The notes under the pieces are model-generated. The model was not told the origin of the DNA and did no database searches. It worked only from the letters and a program-made list of their open reading frames with translations. A program made the translations under genes and the position numbers. This document shows, in pieces, positions 12,960 through 25,600 of a DNA stretch of 64,000 bases. Origin of the DNA: Lepisosteus oculatus (lineage: Eukaryota; Chordata; Actinopteri; Semionotiformes; Lepisosteidae); assembly GCF_040954835.1 (NCBI RefSeq), contig NC_090700.1, positions 15,667,501 to 15,731,500 on the forward strand, given 5' to 3'. Positions within the stretch are counted from its first letter, which is position 1; every line of letters starts with the position of its first letter.

Positions 12960-14110
12960 ATAATAAGTGAATTGTCACAGGGATCATCATCTGTGAAAGG
13001 ACCCCTTCTCTTCCTAATTTACTGTATATTAATGATCTAGATTTTTGCATAGTTAATAAACTAGTCAAATTTGCTAATTATAGCAGATAATTAAGATTAC
13101 TGTTAAAAGTTAATCTACCAGTTACTGGTTATTAAATCTTGGAAATAAAATACATTCATATAAAAACTGTACACTTTTCAAATTAAGCACAAAATCGTGA
13201 AAGTACTGTAAATCACCATGCTGTCACTAACTCAAATTTGATGTAATGTGGCCCTTCCTGCTCCCTAGTCACTGTCATGACTAATGTAATGAATAAGCTA
13301 ATAAGCACAGGATGTGCAGCAGAAATTTCACCGCAGATGTTCCAGCGTGATCTGCATGCAGAGTTAACAAATAAGTAGCATTTGTCCGCAAAACTGTTTT
13401 GAAATCGAGAGCACCATTTCTATTGGATTAGAAGAGATGTATCCATGACTCTTCTTGTTTACAATGTAATAAGGCCACATCGCTTTACTAGAAGTTTTGT
13501 TTTGTTGGCGCATTCTGAATCGCAGAACAGGGTTTTGCACATACCTGGAGCTTTCATCTATTTTGTGATTTAAATTGTTTTACAAGTTAATGTGAATATT
13601 TTACATTTATTATATTTGAAATGCACTCATCAATAATGATGATTATAACCCTGAAATATAAAAATAGCTTTGTGTTTCCCCTTTAAATTAGTATAATGCA
13701 TTAGTAAGGCCTTGGAATATTGTGTACTCTTTTTATCACCACAATATATAAAAGATGTCACTGCTCTTGAATCAGTCTAGAAAAGCAACCGGTTACATTC
13801 TGGAGCATAAGGATGTGTTTTACACCAGAATCTGTTTAGCCTGGTACAGTGAACGTAGCAGACTTCTGCAAAGTCAACACTGAAACACCAAGAAGAAAAG
13901 AGGAAGTGGAAACTACTTTATCTGGAGGAGCGTTTAAAACTGAGAACAGGAGGCTCAGAGAGTTCAAATGTTTCAGAAGACAATATGTGAGAGGCAACAG
14001 GCAGTTCTCTGGTTCACAACTACAAATGTAAGGGGATATATAGGTAGACAATTTGTAAGTCACCCTAAAATCAGACTGTGGCCTGAACCTGTGTGTTGAG
14101 TTGAACAAAT
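12960..14110 (+). mobile_element. Degraded non-LTR retrotransposon, reverse transcriptase 3' part
   Basis: Fragments of a LINE reverse transcriptase can be read with frameshifts and stops. Around 12995-13085 the text gives GPLLFLIY, then INDLDF...NKLVKFANYSR, matching the conserved LINE pattern in which FADD is the catalytic motif (here decayed to FANY). Around 13711-13800 ALEYCVLFLSPQYIKDVTAL matches the downstream LEYC...WSP..KKD..ALE motif of CR1/L2-type elements, followed by an in-frame stop. It is non-functional. Boundaries are approximate and the clade assignment tentative. Confidence 0.55.
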
Positions 14111-14539
14111 ATGAGCAAAGCTTTTCAGAACTTTATTATATTTATACCATACACATAGTGATCAATGTAAATTACCACTTGCTGAAGGAATGTGCTAATA
14201 ACAGACAATCCAGAGATGAGATTTTTGAGGAATAAGTGCTCCTTCGCGTGCTTCAGTCAAAACCATCATATGTGTTTATTAAAAATTGAGCGGATCAACC
14301 CTTATCTGTCTTGATACGCAATACAATCTGGAATCTTTCTGACCTCTTTAAGGGATGCATAGTACAGGTCCCCACGCGGAACAGAAATGCTGGACACATT
14401 AAAAAAAAGGTCCTCATCCCTTTAAAACTAAGTGAGGAAACAGGTGAATTCCTGTTGGGTTCTGCTTCGGCACATCAGTCAGTGGTCACTTCAGTTTGCG
14501 GGGGCTGGCAGGCAGCATTGTCATCTCTGTCAAATGCAG

Positions 14540-14883
14540 CCCAGCTAAGTCAGCACAGCTCAGAGTGAGAGAGGGGGAGAGAGAGAGAGAGAAGTGCAAT
14601 GAGAGAAGAAGGGCTTGAAATTACAGCTGGATGGTCATGAGCTTTGATGAGCTGCAGCTGTACCCGACTCCTGCTGAGAGCACTTGTACAAAATCCCCAA
14701 TTTCACAGCTTGCTTTATTTTCCCTTTTCTTTCTCCCCGAAGAAAGTAAACAATTCTCTGGGTGCCGAGCACTGAGCACTGACTGCGTGATCAGAGCGCT
14801 GAGGGTTGTGCCGCTCTGAAGGCTTCAACGAAAGAGAAGGGATTCAGACAGAATGTGAAGCAGAGTCTCCAGTCCTGTGCAAT
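14540..14883 (+). other. SERTM1: Probable SERTM1 5' non-coding exon
   Basis: The stretch ends in a strong donor (AAT then GTAAGT at 14884-14889) and is less AT-rich than its surroundings, with a GA-rich run at 14566-14592 that suits a transcription start region. The matching acceptor would be the TTTCTTTTTACAG ending at 21624, giving a 6.7-kb intron ahead of the coding exon. The 5' end is a guess and no transcript evidence is available. Confidence 0.35.
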
Positions 14884-17800
14884 GTAAGTGTCCTGATTTT
14901 AACCACAAAATGATTTTCTCTTATGCTACCACTATAGGCATTGAAACTGTACTGAATGGCAAATGTTATAGATTTATGGCATGTGAGGTATAACCTTTTA
15001 TATTAATGGTTAAGAGCCGGGCATTTGTAATTTAGCGAGGAAGTCATTATCTCATGAAAAAAAAAATTTTAATGAAAAATTCAGAGTGCAATCTTGAAGT
15101 TCGCTCGTCGGTGACTGGTATGAAAGGTAACAACTGACACAAAAAATATATGAGCACACATAATGAACATTAAAGCTATTAAGATTTTACAGCTGTCTCA
15201 TTCACACAGTGCAGTGAACAGGAAATGTGAGATCTGAACAACTTCCATGCAAGTTTGTCCCATCTTCTGGTAATGCAGAGTAATACAGAGAAGGATAAGA
15301 GTATAGTACATCTTCAATAGTAAAAAAAAAAGTAACATAAGCAGCTTACATATTTTTAAAACAGCAACCATTCAAAGAGATATTCTTTCTATTACACTTC
15401 CACTCTCGCACTAGTCTATGAATAAATATAGCAGTATAAATGTCTTATAGTATACATTGTGATGTCAGACATGTGAATGCTTAAAAAGGCTTAATCAATA
15501 GCCTTGTATAATTTTATTTGTATATGCTTCCAAACAAACACATTTTTTACAGGAAAATGATCATCTTCTGTTAAAAAACAGAATAGCAGCACAGAAGGCC
15601 TTTTCAATTTCAGTAATTTGCATGGTTTCACAGGAGGGGATTTCTGTGAATGAAATATCCAAAGAGAAGCATTGATCAACAAACAGTGTGATCCATATTA
15701 GCTTGTAATGCTCAAAATGCTCTGAAGTGCATTTCCAGCTGTGTGAACGAAATGGGTAATGAAAAGTAATAACTGACCAGAGCAGAACTGTGGCCTCACA
15801 AAAATACCCGTACAACATGAATTAAAGCTACAATGCCAATTGAAAATTAGTATGGAGCTTGCTGTTTCTCAGAGAACTCTGTGGACTCCAGATCAGGAGG
15901 AAATCTGCATCGTGACACATTGTTTACAGAAATATATGGACTACAACGACTTCAGTCTTCTAATAATTTTCTAAGAAAATCTCTTAGAGGTTTTAGCAGT
16001 GATTGAAAGTGTATGTTCACGTGTAAGAAATGTTACTAGAGGTTAAAAGATGAGATGACTAAAAATCAAGAATGAGACGTGAGGTTGGGCAAGTAGGAAT
16101 TGACGTAGTCATTTGTGCAATACTGCATATTTAATGTTAGGGAACTGTAAATTAGATGCAACTGAAGGTGCACACACTCACGTTGCAAAAGAACAAATTT
16201 CACTCACCTTTCAGTTGTTTTATTTTCGGAGAAATCACTTATATTTTTCTAACAGTGCCTTTTTATTTAAATGCAGGACTAGTAGATGAGTTTTAAGGTG
16301 TGTTCGTATACATCATGTTTTACCTGTATTGTATTCACTGTTAAAATGATCAGACTCACAATATGTTTCAGATCTATGTACATGGGGTTTTTCTGCATTT
16401 TTCTGATTTTAACAGTGTCTTTGCTGAGATGTGATACTGTCACTGTGTGTAAAAACCAACAATTTACAGATTACACCATGGAGAGCAGTGAGCCCCCAGT
16501 CCCCTCGAGATAAAGGAAAAATGCGAAAGGTATCTAAATTATAAAATGTAATTCTGTTAAGACCCATTGATCTTATTAAATATAATCTCTCATGGGATCA
16601 TAGAAAATATTTTTTGTGCTGCTGTTTAAATAACCTGCTACCTTTTCCAAAAAACAGGAGGTGAATAATTAACAAAAACACCTGAAGTGCAACATGATTG
16701 CCTTTACACAAAATGCAATGGTACCAGTGAGCCAGCCAACTCAAAAGGGAAACAAGTGCCTTAGCATTTAGACATAGTACTTCAACATGTGTGCATCTGC
16801 AGTATTAGCATAAGGAAAAAATAATGATATCCTATTTCACTGAAAGTTATGTTTTTCAGCTATTCAGAAATTATAACATTAACATTCTACATGATCAGAT
16901 TTGGTCAAAAGTCATATATTTAAATCTATGCACATTAAAGGTGCCTTTTCTGCCGACAATCTTAACAATTGGCAAGCTTCTTCCTCTATGGAGGTGTAAG
17001 CCTTTATGTAGTATTTTTTTTCATTCTGTATATAAAGGAGGGCAGATAATTACTTTTCAGATTGCACTGGCTTGTGATCATGGTAACCTTTATCTCTCCA
17101 ATACCTGGCAAACAGGCCTGCCATTAATCTGGGAAACATCAGAGTTTCAAATTTTTACGTGACAAATACTGCAGGGATACCCAAGTGAAGTTTAAAACCA
17201 TTCTCTCTTTCTCTACACCTTTAAATTGTATACATTCTCAAGCTATTGTGTGGTGTGTTGTATTTAAAAAGCCAGATTTCTCCAGTTATATCCTCCTCTG
17301 CTTAGTCTGAAGATGACCATCCCTCTTAAACAAACAAAACTTGACAGAATTCTACCTACGTTTCTCGCTCTTAAAAAGAAAGCCTGTTCGGTATTGCAAC
17401 CTTGGACTGACGTCGCTGCAGCAGGGGTCCTGTCCTTGAAAGAATTAGTCATGAAAGCCTGACAAAGAGCTTTTCTTTCTTTTATTATCATTTTTAAAAT
17501 TCATTACCTCCATCTGGCCCAAAGCACTTCATTTATCAAGCTTCTTGCATGGAAACTTTTTGGCGAAGAAGACAAGGTAATAGCTGTGTCAAATATATAT
17601 AAAATCCACCCATCCATTTTCTAACCACGTTATCCAACACAGGGATGCAGGATATCTAACGCTTATCCCAGCAAACAACAGGCACAAGGCAGGATACACC
17701 CTGGACAAGACACCTGTCCATCATAGGGCACACACAGACACAAATGCACACCAGGGCTAATTCACCTACCAGTATATCTTTGAACTGTGGGAGGAAACTG

Positions 17801-20800
17801 GAGCGCCCAGAGGGAGAACATGCAAGCTCCATGCAGATAGCACCCCAGGAATTGAACCCAGGACCCCAATGCTGTGAGGCTGAAATGCTAGCCACTGTGC
17901 CACAGCGACACCCTAAATATAAATATAAATAGTAAGGCAGGGAGGCTCAAGAGCCACTTTTGTCAGGGCAGAGACATGAGGTGAAGTCATCAACATTCTT
18001 CAAGTCAACAAGCTTTCGGGACATAACTTGAAACACCCAATCAAACTTATGCTACCTGCTGCTGGGAGGTGAATATCCAGAGATATATCATGCAACAGTG
18101 GGAAGAACTCCATACAGACAGTCATTTAAAGGCTACAACTGTAGCACAGGACACTGAAGCAGCAAGGAAACAGTGTCACAGTGCTCCCTCAAACATAGAA
18201 ATAGCTGATAATCACATATCAAGTAACAATCAGAATAACACAATCCTTGTATCCCATTTCACTGGGAATATGAGAATATTGAATCTGGTACCTGGAATCA
18301 TTATGGCCACCTTACTGTATGTGCTAATATTTATGTCTTTTCAAATTTAGAATAAACTATTTCTCTGTGATATGAATACATTTTCCAGGTTTCATTATTT
18401 GCAAGATCTATACTGAAATATAATGGTACTGCGTTCATTAAGGTAGCTTTATTAAAACGAAGTGCACTCTAGGGAGCAAATCTGAATGAAAAAAAATGTT
18501 TTTCGTAGCTCTATAATTGGCCTCTACATCACTAAAACATGATTGCCCGTAGGCTAAGCAAAAAAGTAAAATACACTGTTCATGAAATAACAAAGCAAAC
18601 AAGTACTCAAATACACGAATATAGCCCATTAACCTCATAACTAAAACTCTAGATAGAATGTTTCATTTGTCAGAGCACATTAGTCTATTAATTTAAACCA
18701 GCAAAGCTTTGTACGAGAGACCAAATGAAATGCGAACAATTTTTGACATTATTATCAAATGACTATAGTTGTAGAGGCCAAATTCTAAGGTGCCTGTTAG
18801 AAGCACTTCAAGAAATCATTAAGCAAGCCAACACTTCCAGTGCAGATAATGATTTATTTCACGAGGAGATAAAATCTTGAAATGCTAGGGATATTGCATT
18901 CTTATTGCGCTGATCTCTGTTTCTAATTTGTATGTTTTCATCCCTGAGAAATGCTTTGGTCACATATACACACCAAATATTTTTGGTGGTTAGGTGTTTT
19001 CTGTTAATTGTATTATCATCATTGCCAGCACTGGCAAAGATGTAAAGAAGAAGCAATGGCTGCTGTGTAGTCATCTTTCAGATATATGTGTGTTTAGAGT
19101 TGGCAGTCCATTTATTATGAGCACTGACTTGGAACAAGGACTTGATTTGCACAAAAAGGTTGTTTAATTATTTGGTGAAACAGTAATGAAAGAATAACAA
19201 AAGCTGTGCGACTACAGTTAAAATGGCAACATGAATAAAGCAATCACCAACAGCTGCATGCGCATTTTCTGTGCATCACTGAACAAAATATGCAGAGGGC
19301 ATCGATTTTTCCAGCAGCTCATTTTGTGAACTTTCTTGTTAAGCAGCACCGAACTGCCGTATGTGAAAACGTCCTTTCATTTTTGTTTCTTAAAATTATC
19401 ATGTCTCAATTACATTTTATCTTAATTGAATTTTTCAGCTCCAATTAGCAATTTAAAAATCTTCTTTCCACTTGCACGCCACACGTGAATAGAAAGGCTT
19501 AAAGATTAATTAGCTGCTTCTGATCCAGCCCCCAGGACATGTGTCTACACTAGATGGACCCAGAGTAGACTGGAGCCACAGCTTCTGTTGGCATTAGTGC
19601 AAACTAAGTGTATAAATACAAAACTGGTAGGAACTCAGGAGATCATTATTGGCATACTGCTGTGGAATTAATCAATTTTTACCCCACCAAAGTATTCTAT
19701 CCATAACCCAACTCTAGTAAAATTCTTAAATTAAGCAGATTTACTGTACAGTATACAATAAGACTTAAATGTCCTGCTATGAAATTCTCCACTCTAATGA
19801 TTGTTATGTAGAGTCTTTTAAGTGCCTTCATGGTATCTGTCTTCACAGGTTTTTCTACTTCTGTAGCATTTATTTGCTAGGCTTAATAAGATGTATCTGT
19901 AGACAGAATCCATTTGTTTATAAAACAAGCTTATTGATTGCATTTATTGGCTGTTAAATAACTGAGCTCCTATCATGTGACTGTTGTGATTAAAAAACTT
20001 AGAAGATGTTAAACATTTCAAACCAAAGCTTCAAGGTTAAGTAGAAAATAGAAATACAAAACACCTTAAAACATACAGCCAAGTGCATTCGGGGAATAAG
20101 TGTCTCCTGATCTGCAAACATGCACAAATGAATTAACGCCAACTTCAATTTCCTTCTTTGAACCACTGGAATTGCTAAAGCAATTTCACTCTGAGTGAAA
20201 GTCCTGAGGCAAACTCCTCAACTCTGAGCTCAAATGGAGTGTGGACCTGAGACTGGCTGAAATCTCAGGACAAGCCGGTGAAATGCAATATCACAATGTC
20301 TCCAGTATGTCCACCCCACACAAAACCCTTTGGACTGTGGACTGATACCCGATACACAGACAATCTGTGAATTACTAAAGGGAGAAAGGCTGGGAAATAG
20401 TGTCTCTCAATGACTTTTACCAAGTGTCAGAAAATTTTAATCAGGGCACTTTAGCATCGTATTAGTAAGAGCAGGCTCATTTTCTTCTAGGGTGATAAAT
20501 GCAGGTTGACACAAAACAGCTAGAAGCACTTCACATAGTCGTGTGTAACCAATGGAGAGAGAAGAGCTGGCAGTTAGCCTCACTGTGGAAAATCTGCTGT
20601 TCCTTTGAAGTCCTTAGAATGTTTTTATTCAATCTGCTCTGAGCTTGAAGGCATGTGAAACATCTGCAGCCACTGTTGTAGGTTCATAGTCGTTTCCTAT
20701 GCTTTTGCGTAGTTGAAATTCATTGACAAAACAAGGCGAGTTTGGGGTCTTTTTTTCAACAGTAAACCTCAATTTTTGCAGTGTGCTTAATTCTTTGGGT

Positions 20801-21624
20801 TTTATGTTGTGATTGAGCTTATAAATAGGTTTTGAACTCTCGCTACGTTTATTTTGCCACACCAGTGTAAACACACCTGTGTTTTGGAAAAAAAAATGAA
20901 AATTTAGCACTGTTACAGTTCATTTAAAATTTTCTTTGAGGGTAATGATACCATACATTTTCTCCCTAGTAAATGTGTACTGATGTTAATTTAGAGAATT
21001 ATGTTTTAAAGTTTTTAAAATAGAAATATCTTATTTTTTCTACTATATAGCTGCTGTCACAACATTTTAAGACCAAAGACAGAGAATTTCACAGAATGAG
21101 GAACAGTAGTAGATAACTGCCTCTAAATGTCATGTATAAATGTCCTGGTATTAAGATGAACTGCATGAACTAGTGTTTGAAAAGATCGAAGACAAAATCA
21201 TTCCTATAAATAAACAGCTACATTTTCAGACATAGGGATCCAAAATCAGTCCCAGGTTTTTGTGATCTCTATTAAGATCTCTGAACCAAAAGTCATGTTG
21301 CGCTTCACAAAATTATCAAACCAACCAACAAGATAACAGTTTAGGAGAAAGTATACAGTACTCCCTCTCTTTTAATCTTTTGCTTTTAGGGTAATTGAGA
21401 CAACACTCTTATTTAACACATAGCACTGTATAGGTACAACTAAAGATTAACTACCTTCACAACAAAAAAACTACATTCTGCCATAGTAATGTTAATAATT
21501 CTGTTACTAATACAGGGACAAAATCTTTGTACATTTAATATGAATTCATATGTATGTTTCTTATGTATAAATTAATTTATTTTCTACTCTTAATGAAGTG
21601 ACATCATTTCTTTTCTTTTTACAG
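14884..21624 (+). other. Probable SERTM1 intron 1
   Basis: It contains one SINE copy (17606-17914) and otherwise non-coding sequence. The part at about 19200-19510 is a non-repetitive block with CAATTAGC, TTAATTGAA and CATGCGCA motifs that could be conserved. No other exon was recognised. Confidence 0.35.
17606..17914 (-). mobile_element. tRNA-headed SINE (copy 3)
   Basis: Read on the minus strand, the head has GGCACAGTGGCTAGC (A box) and GGTTCAATTCC (B box, exact to the tRNA consensus apart from one base). The tail ends in AAAATGGATGGGTGG. It lies within the proposed SERTM1 intron, antisense to that gene. Confidence 0.8.
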
Positions 21625-21671
21625 CAAAGGATATTCAGCAATAACAATTAGCAAGTTATCAAAAAGTTACA

Positions 21672-21725
21672 ATGCCTGGATATTTTCACGACATCTGCAG
21701 AATGGCTATGAATGCTGAGGAGTAA
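21672..21725 (+). CDS. Upstream ORF in SERTM1 5' leader
   Basis: ATG to TAA, 17 codons, ending 43 bases before the SERTM1 start codon and in a different frame context. Its own ATG has a weak context (TACAATGC). It could dampen SERTM1 translation if the leader is used as proposed. A perfect donor string GTAAGT overlaps its stop at 21722-21727. Confidence 0.35.
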   Translation: MPGYFHDICRMAMNAEE

Positions 21726-21768
21726 GTGCATAACATGTTGCCTTACGTGTCATAAATGAAACTGCAAT

Positions 21769-22098
21769 ATGTCAGGCATGGATCTCCCTTTGGAAGACTA
21801 CAACAGCTCAGTGCCCGAAAATGGGACATTCCTGAAACTCATTCCAACGTCCATTTCGACTGCTGTAGACTCGTCCTCTGAGCAGATGGAGAACGTCTAT
21901 GTGTATGTCTCAATTTTTTTAAGCCTGTTAGCCTTCCTACTCATGCTCCTGATCATCGCACTTCACAGACTCAAGAACATCATTTCCTCTAGTTCCTCAT
22001 ACCCAGAATACACCAGCGAGGGTGGCAGCTCCTTCACCAACTTGGAGATCTGCAGCCTGTCTTCTCAGAGGTCTACTGTGTCCTCTCTGTCCGCCTGA
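21769..22098 (+). CDS. SERTM1: Serine-rich and transmembrane domain-containing protein 1
   Basis: A complete 109-residue open frame in one exon; the mammalian protein is about 107 residues. The N-terminal part (1-42) carries two N-glycosylation sequons (NSS at 12, NGT at 18), which suits an extracellular side. One hydrophobic segment at about 43-66 (VYVYVSIFLSLLAFLLMLLI) is a single membrane pass, followed by HRLKN and a serine-rich cytoplasmic-type tail with SSSSSYPEY and a closing SSQRSTVSSLSA. The segment ENVYVYVSIFLSLLAFLL and the tail SSFTNLEICS are near-identical to the known family, so identity is firm. The molecular function of the family is poorly known. The nearest in-frame alternative start is Met4, and the leader contains a short upstream ORF. 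Next gene downstream is RFXAP, as in human. Confidence 0.93.
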   Translation: MSGMDLPLEDYNSSVPENGTFLKLIPTSISTAVDSSSEQMENVYVYVSIFLSLLAFLLMLLIIALHRLKNIISSSSSYPEYTSEGGSSFTNLEICSLSSQRSTVSSLSA

Positions 22099-22539
22099 GG
22101 TCGTCTTTCATTTTACGAGTCACAAAGTGTTGGGAACTTCTTTTACCACCAAAAATGGAAATCTCTAAACATCAATAGGCTTGACAGCAGATATGATCGT
22201 TTTGAGGAGGACTGTGCTCCTTTTCCTGCAAAATGTGAGAACCAGTTCTTACATGGTGCCCAAAGCAAAGGTTGAAGAAGTGATGCACCTCACAACAGTG
22301 CAAGCTTGCAGATGCCCAGCAGACCCAGGTGGACCAGTATATATTACCACTTGGAAGTCCTGGTTACAGTCATTTAGTTACCACTGTTAGAACTGCTGGA
22401 GATCAACACACACACTAGAAGAGCACTTCTTCTGGTGGAGTTTTTGGTGTTTTAACCAAATTCATAGTGTTTCATAGAAGCTACACGCACAGAGATGGCC
22501 AGGTACAGAAAGTATTATAAAGCTTACATCTTGTATTCA

Positions 22540-22545
22540 AATAAA
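22540..22545 (+). terminator. SERTM1 polyadenylation signal candidate
   Basis: Canonical AATAAA 442 bases past the SERTM1 stop. Other AT-rich candidates lie further on, so the real 3' end may be longer. Confidence 0.4.
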
Positions 22546-22600
22546 TTGACCTATATTTTATGGTGCATTCATATGTATGTCACTTCCACTAAACTTTAAC

Positions 22601-25600
22601 AAAAAAAGTAGATTATAATAGATACATTTAGTTGACCATTGAAACTGTAAATATTAAATGTTAGTATGTTTTTTCAGAATTAAGTCAAGTAAGCCTGTGT
22701 GCAACTAGAATGATAGTTACATCATGTACAGTACAGGCACCTAAATTCATTTGTGTCTTTTCATTATACAGAACTGTATTTATTCTTTCTGCTTTGTTAA
22801 GTATTTTGTGATATGTCCTCTTTTTTAAGTTTAGTTGAACATTATCCATCTTGTGATATATATTGACATAGACAGCAAAAGCATATCATTAAGAATATAA
22901 ATAATTCTCAAAATAGAAGGGTGCTTGACTCTTCTATTTTAAGATGGAAACAGAGGACAGCAAGCAATAACAGTAATCACATGTTAATATTGTTTGAGGA
23001 AAAGATGGAAAAGACAGATGAGAAGGAAGTTGATAATTTCACCAAGGCAGGTGATAAGGCAGGCTAGGCACGAAATACGTCTCTTATTGATTGATTAGGA
23101 AACAACAGCTTCCCTCAGAGTGAAGAAATCTGCTCACCTCAGCCATTTATCAATACACAGCCTCCAGACTTTGAATACCAGCTTAGGTAGCAGATTTTGA
23201 AGTTAACACAGTAAGCAGTTGACAAAAGCCACTTGTTGAGGAAACGAGAGGTTTATTTAATTATTGACACAGACTTAAGCCCATGCTACACTGATAAAGC
23301 TCATTGCAGGCTCTATATGACCACATGCTATCTTTTTCATATTTGACATGTTCTTTATTTAACTCTGATCATCATGAAGCCTTTTAAATAAGTAAACTTT
23401 CTGGCTTTCCTGCAACTTTTCTTAAAATTGTTGATTGATACAGACTTTATGATTTAAAAATAAAAGAAGCATTTCAGTCGGTTGCCAGCATACAGCAAAT
23501 GCTGCTATATTTGCCTCAAATGACCACTGCAGAGGAAAACAACTTAATTAGTATCTTAAAATTATTCAAGTGAAAGAACTAAATAAAGAACTAGCAGTAA
23601 TTGGCAGTTCCTGTCTCATGCATTTATCATTAAGAACTCATTATTTTACATTGATTCTCATTGTAAAAAAGGTGGAAGTCACCTTTAAATTTTTAAACAT
23701 AAAACACTTAAAATTAATTTTGTTTTTTTTAAATTAGAATTAGAGGACATCATAGATGAAAGCTGCAAACATTACACTTCATTAACAGTGATTACTTCGC
23801 TTTTAAAGTGGGACTTACCTGTACAATTACACCCTAAACTAAAATTCAGAAAACTAGAGAGTTTAAAAGGTATCATCATCTTTGTTCTTAAAATGCAAAT
23901 AACAAAGCATGCATTGCTGGCAGAAAATAAAATTATTTCAACATCAAGTGAGACTATTACTGTATTATTATTTTTTTAATGGTCAGGTATTTCTCCATAT
24001 AATCACAGACAGTAAATTACTGGGAAATATAAAATGTAATGAATCAAATGCAAAATTGTTCAATAATGTTGTTCTGGATATGCCTCATTTAAAGAAGAAA
24101 ACAAATTTGGTTACTGGTCCCAAAATGCAACATTAAGTGAGTCTTATTTTTTATTATTTAATTGCATGGCAAGATGTTTTTTTTCATTTACACAAATTAC
24201 TGTCAGTACAAACTTTTTTATGGGGTGAGAATGAAAAATAAACTCCTGCAAACAACAGACTCTGTTATTAAGTCAAGGACATGTACTTCAGACAGATGTT
24301 TAAGAAAATGGTTATGGCTTTGTATGATATACTTGTTACATTAATTACTAAATACATTAATGATTAATTACACAAATTTATCAAATGACAACCACTATAG
24401 ATAAACTACTCATTTGATGAGCTGTCATACTTCGGTCTATGCTCAGACCTTTCACGCAGCAGCTCAGTTTGTCAGGCATCTTTAGACTATGACAAACAGT
24501 CTTACATTATGGATTAAGTACATTGCAGGAACATTTGTGCTTTTTTATTTAAAAACCAGGGAAATGAAGCATCATTCAGAATTTATTATGTAATATTATA
24601 AAGGACACTCTATAACGGACATTAAAAACACTTCTAATTGTACTGTAATCTTGAGAATACCTGGTATATCCTTCATGCAGCAAGACAAGCTAAAAGAATG
24701 TCTCACTTGGATGGTTATGGATTTGTAGTCATTCTTATGTCATACCTTTTGTGAATAGGCTGGTTACTTCTGGCGGTTCCATAAATGAAATTGTAACACT
24801 GTCAGAGAAAACAACAGGCACTCTTTTATATATATACCCATACATTCTTTTTCTAATGCTTCTTCCAATTCAGGGTATCAGGGGAGCCGAAGCCACTCCA
24901 TTGCAGGGCTGACACAGATACAGTACAAACACACAAGCACACACACCTTGGACCAATTTTTCCCAGAAGCCAATTAACCTGCCAGTATATTTTTGGACTG
25001 CAGGAGGAAACTGGAGCACTAAGAGGAAAGCAATGCTAACCACTGCACTAGTTTTCCACTTGCTATATATACAGTACATGCATATAATAAATTACTAAAT
25101 GAACATATACAGTGTAGGTATTTGCAGGTACTGTATACAGTATTGTATCACCTTAAGTTACCAATACATTTGATTGGGAATAGCATTAATACCTACACTA
25201 AATGTTGTTGTTCATGAGGGAATTTAATAAACCTTAAGAGAGACCTTTTTTAAAGTTAGCTTGTAAGCTCAAGTAGTGAAGGAATTATTTATCCATAAAA
25301 GTTTTTTTTTCCCCGTTGAGCATACACGTTACAAGTTATGCCAAGTACCAGCTTTAACTACAAGTGCTTGCTGCAGCTTCTGTCTCCCAACAATGAATTG
25401 AGATCAATGAAGCTGCAAAGGCCACCAGTCCATCAAAGTATCAATTATCCTCCTTTTAAGATAAGGTGCAAAACAGAAAAAAGGAGTCTGTGATCCATGA
25501 CAGACACGTGTTGCAGTTGCTATGATGCTGGTAATTCACTCTCTATGGAAATAGCAGGGAGGTCTTCCTGTATGATTGAAACTTCAAAGTAAACATTAAT

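Larger units (their letters stand above)
21625..22600 (+). other. SERTM1: SERTM1 coding-exon transcript region with UTRs
   Basis: The acceptor TTTTTACAG ends at 21624. The 5' UTR part holds an upstream ORF at 21672-21725 (17 codons plus stop). The 3' UTR follows the stop at 22098, and a canonical AATAAA lies at 22540-22545. The true 3' end is not determined. Confidence 0.5.
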
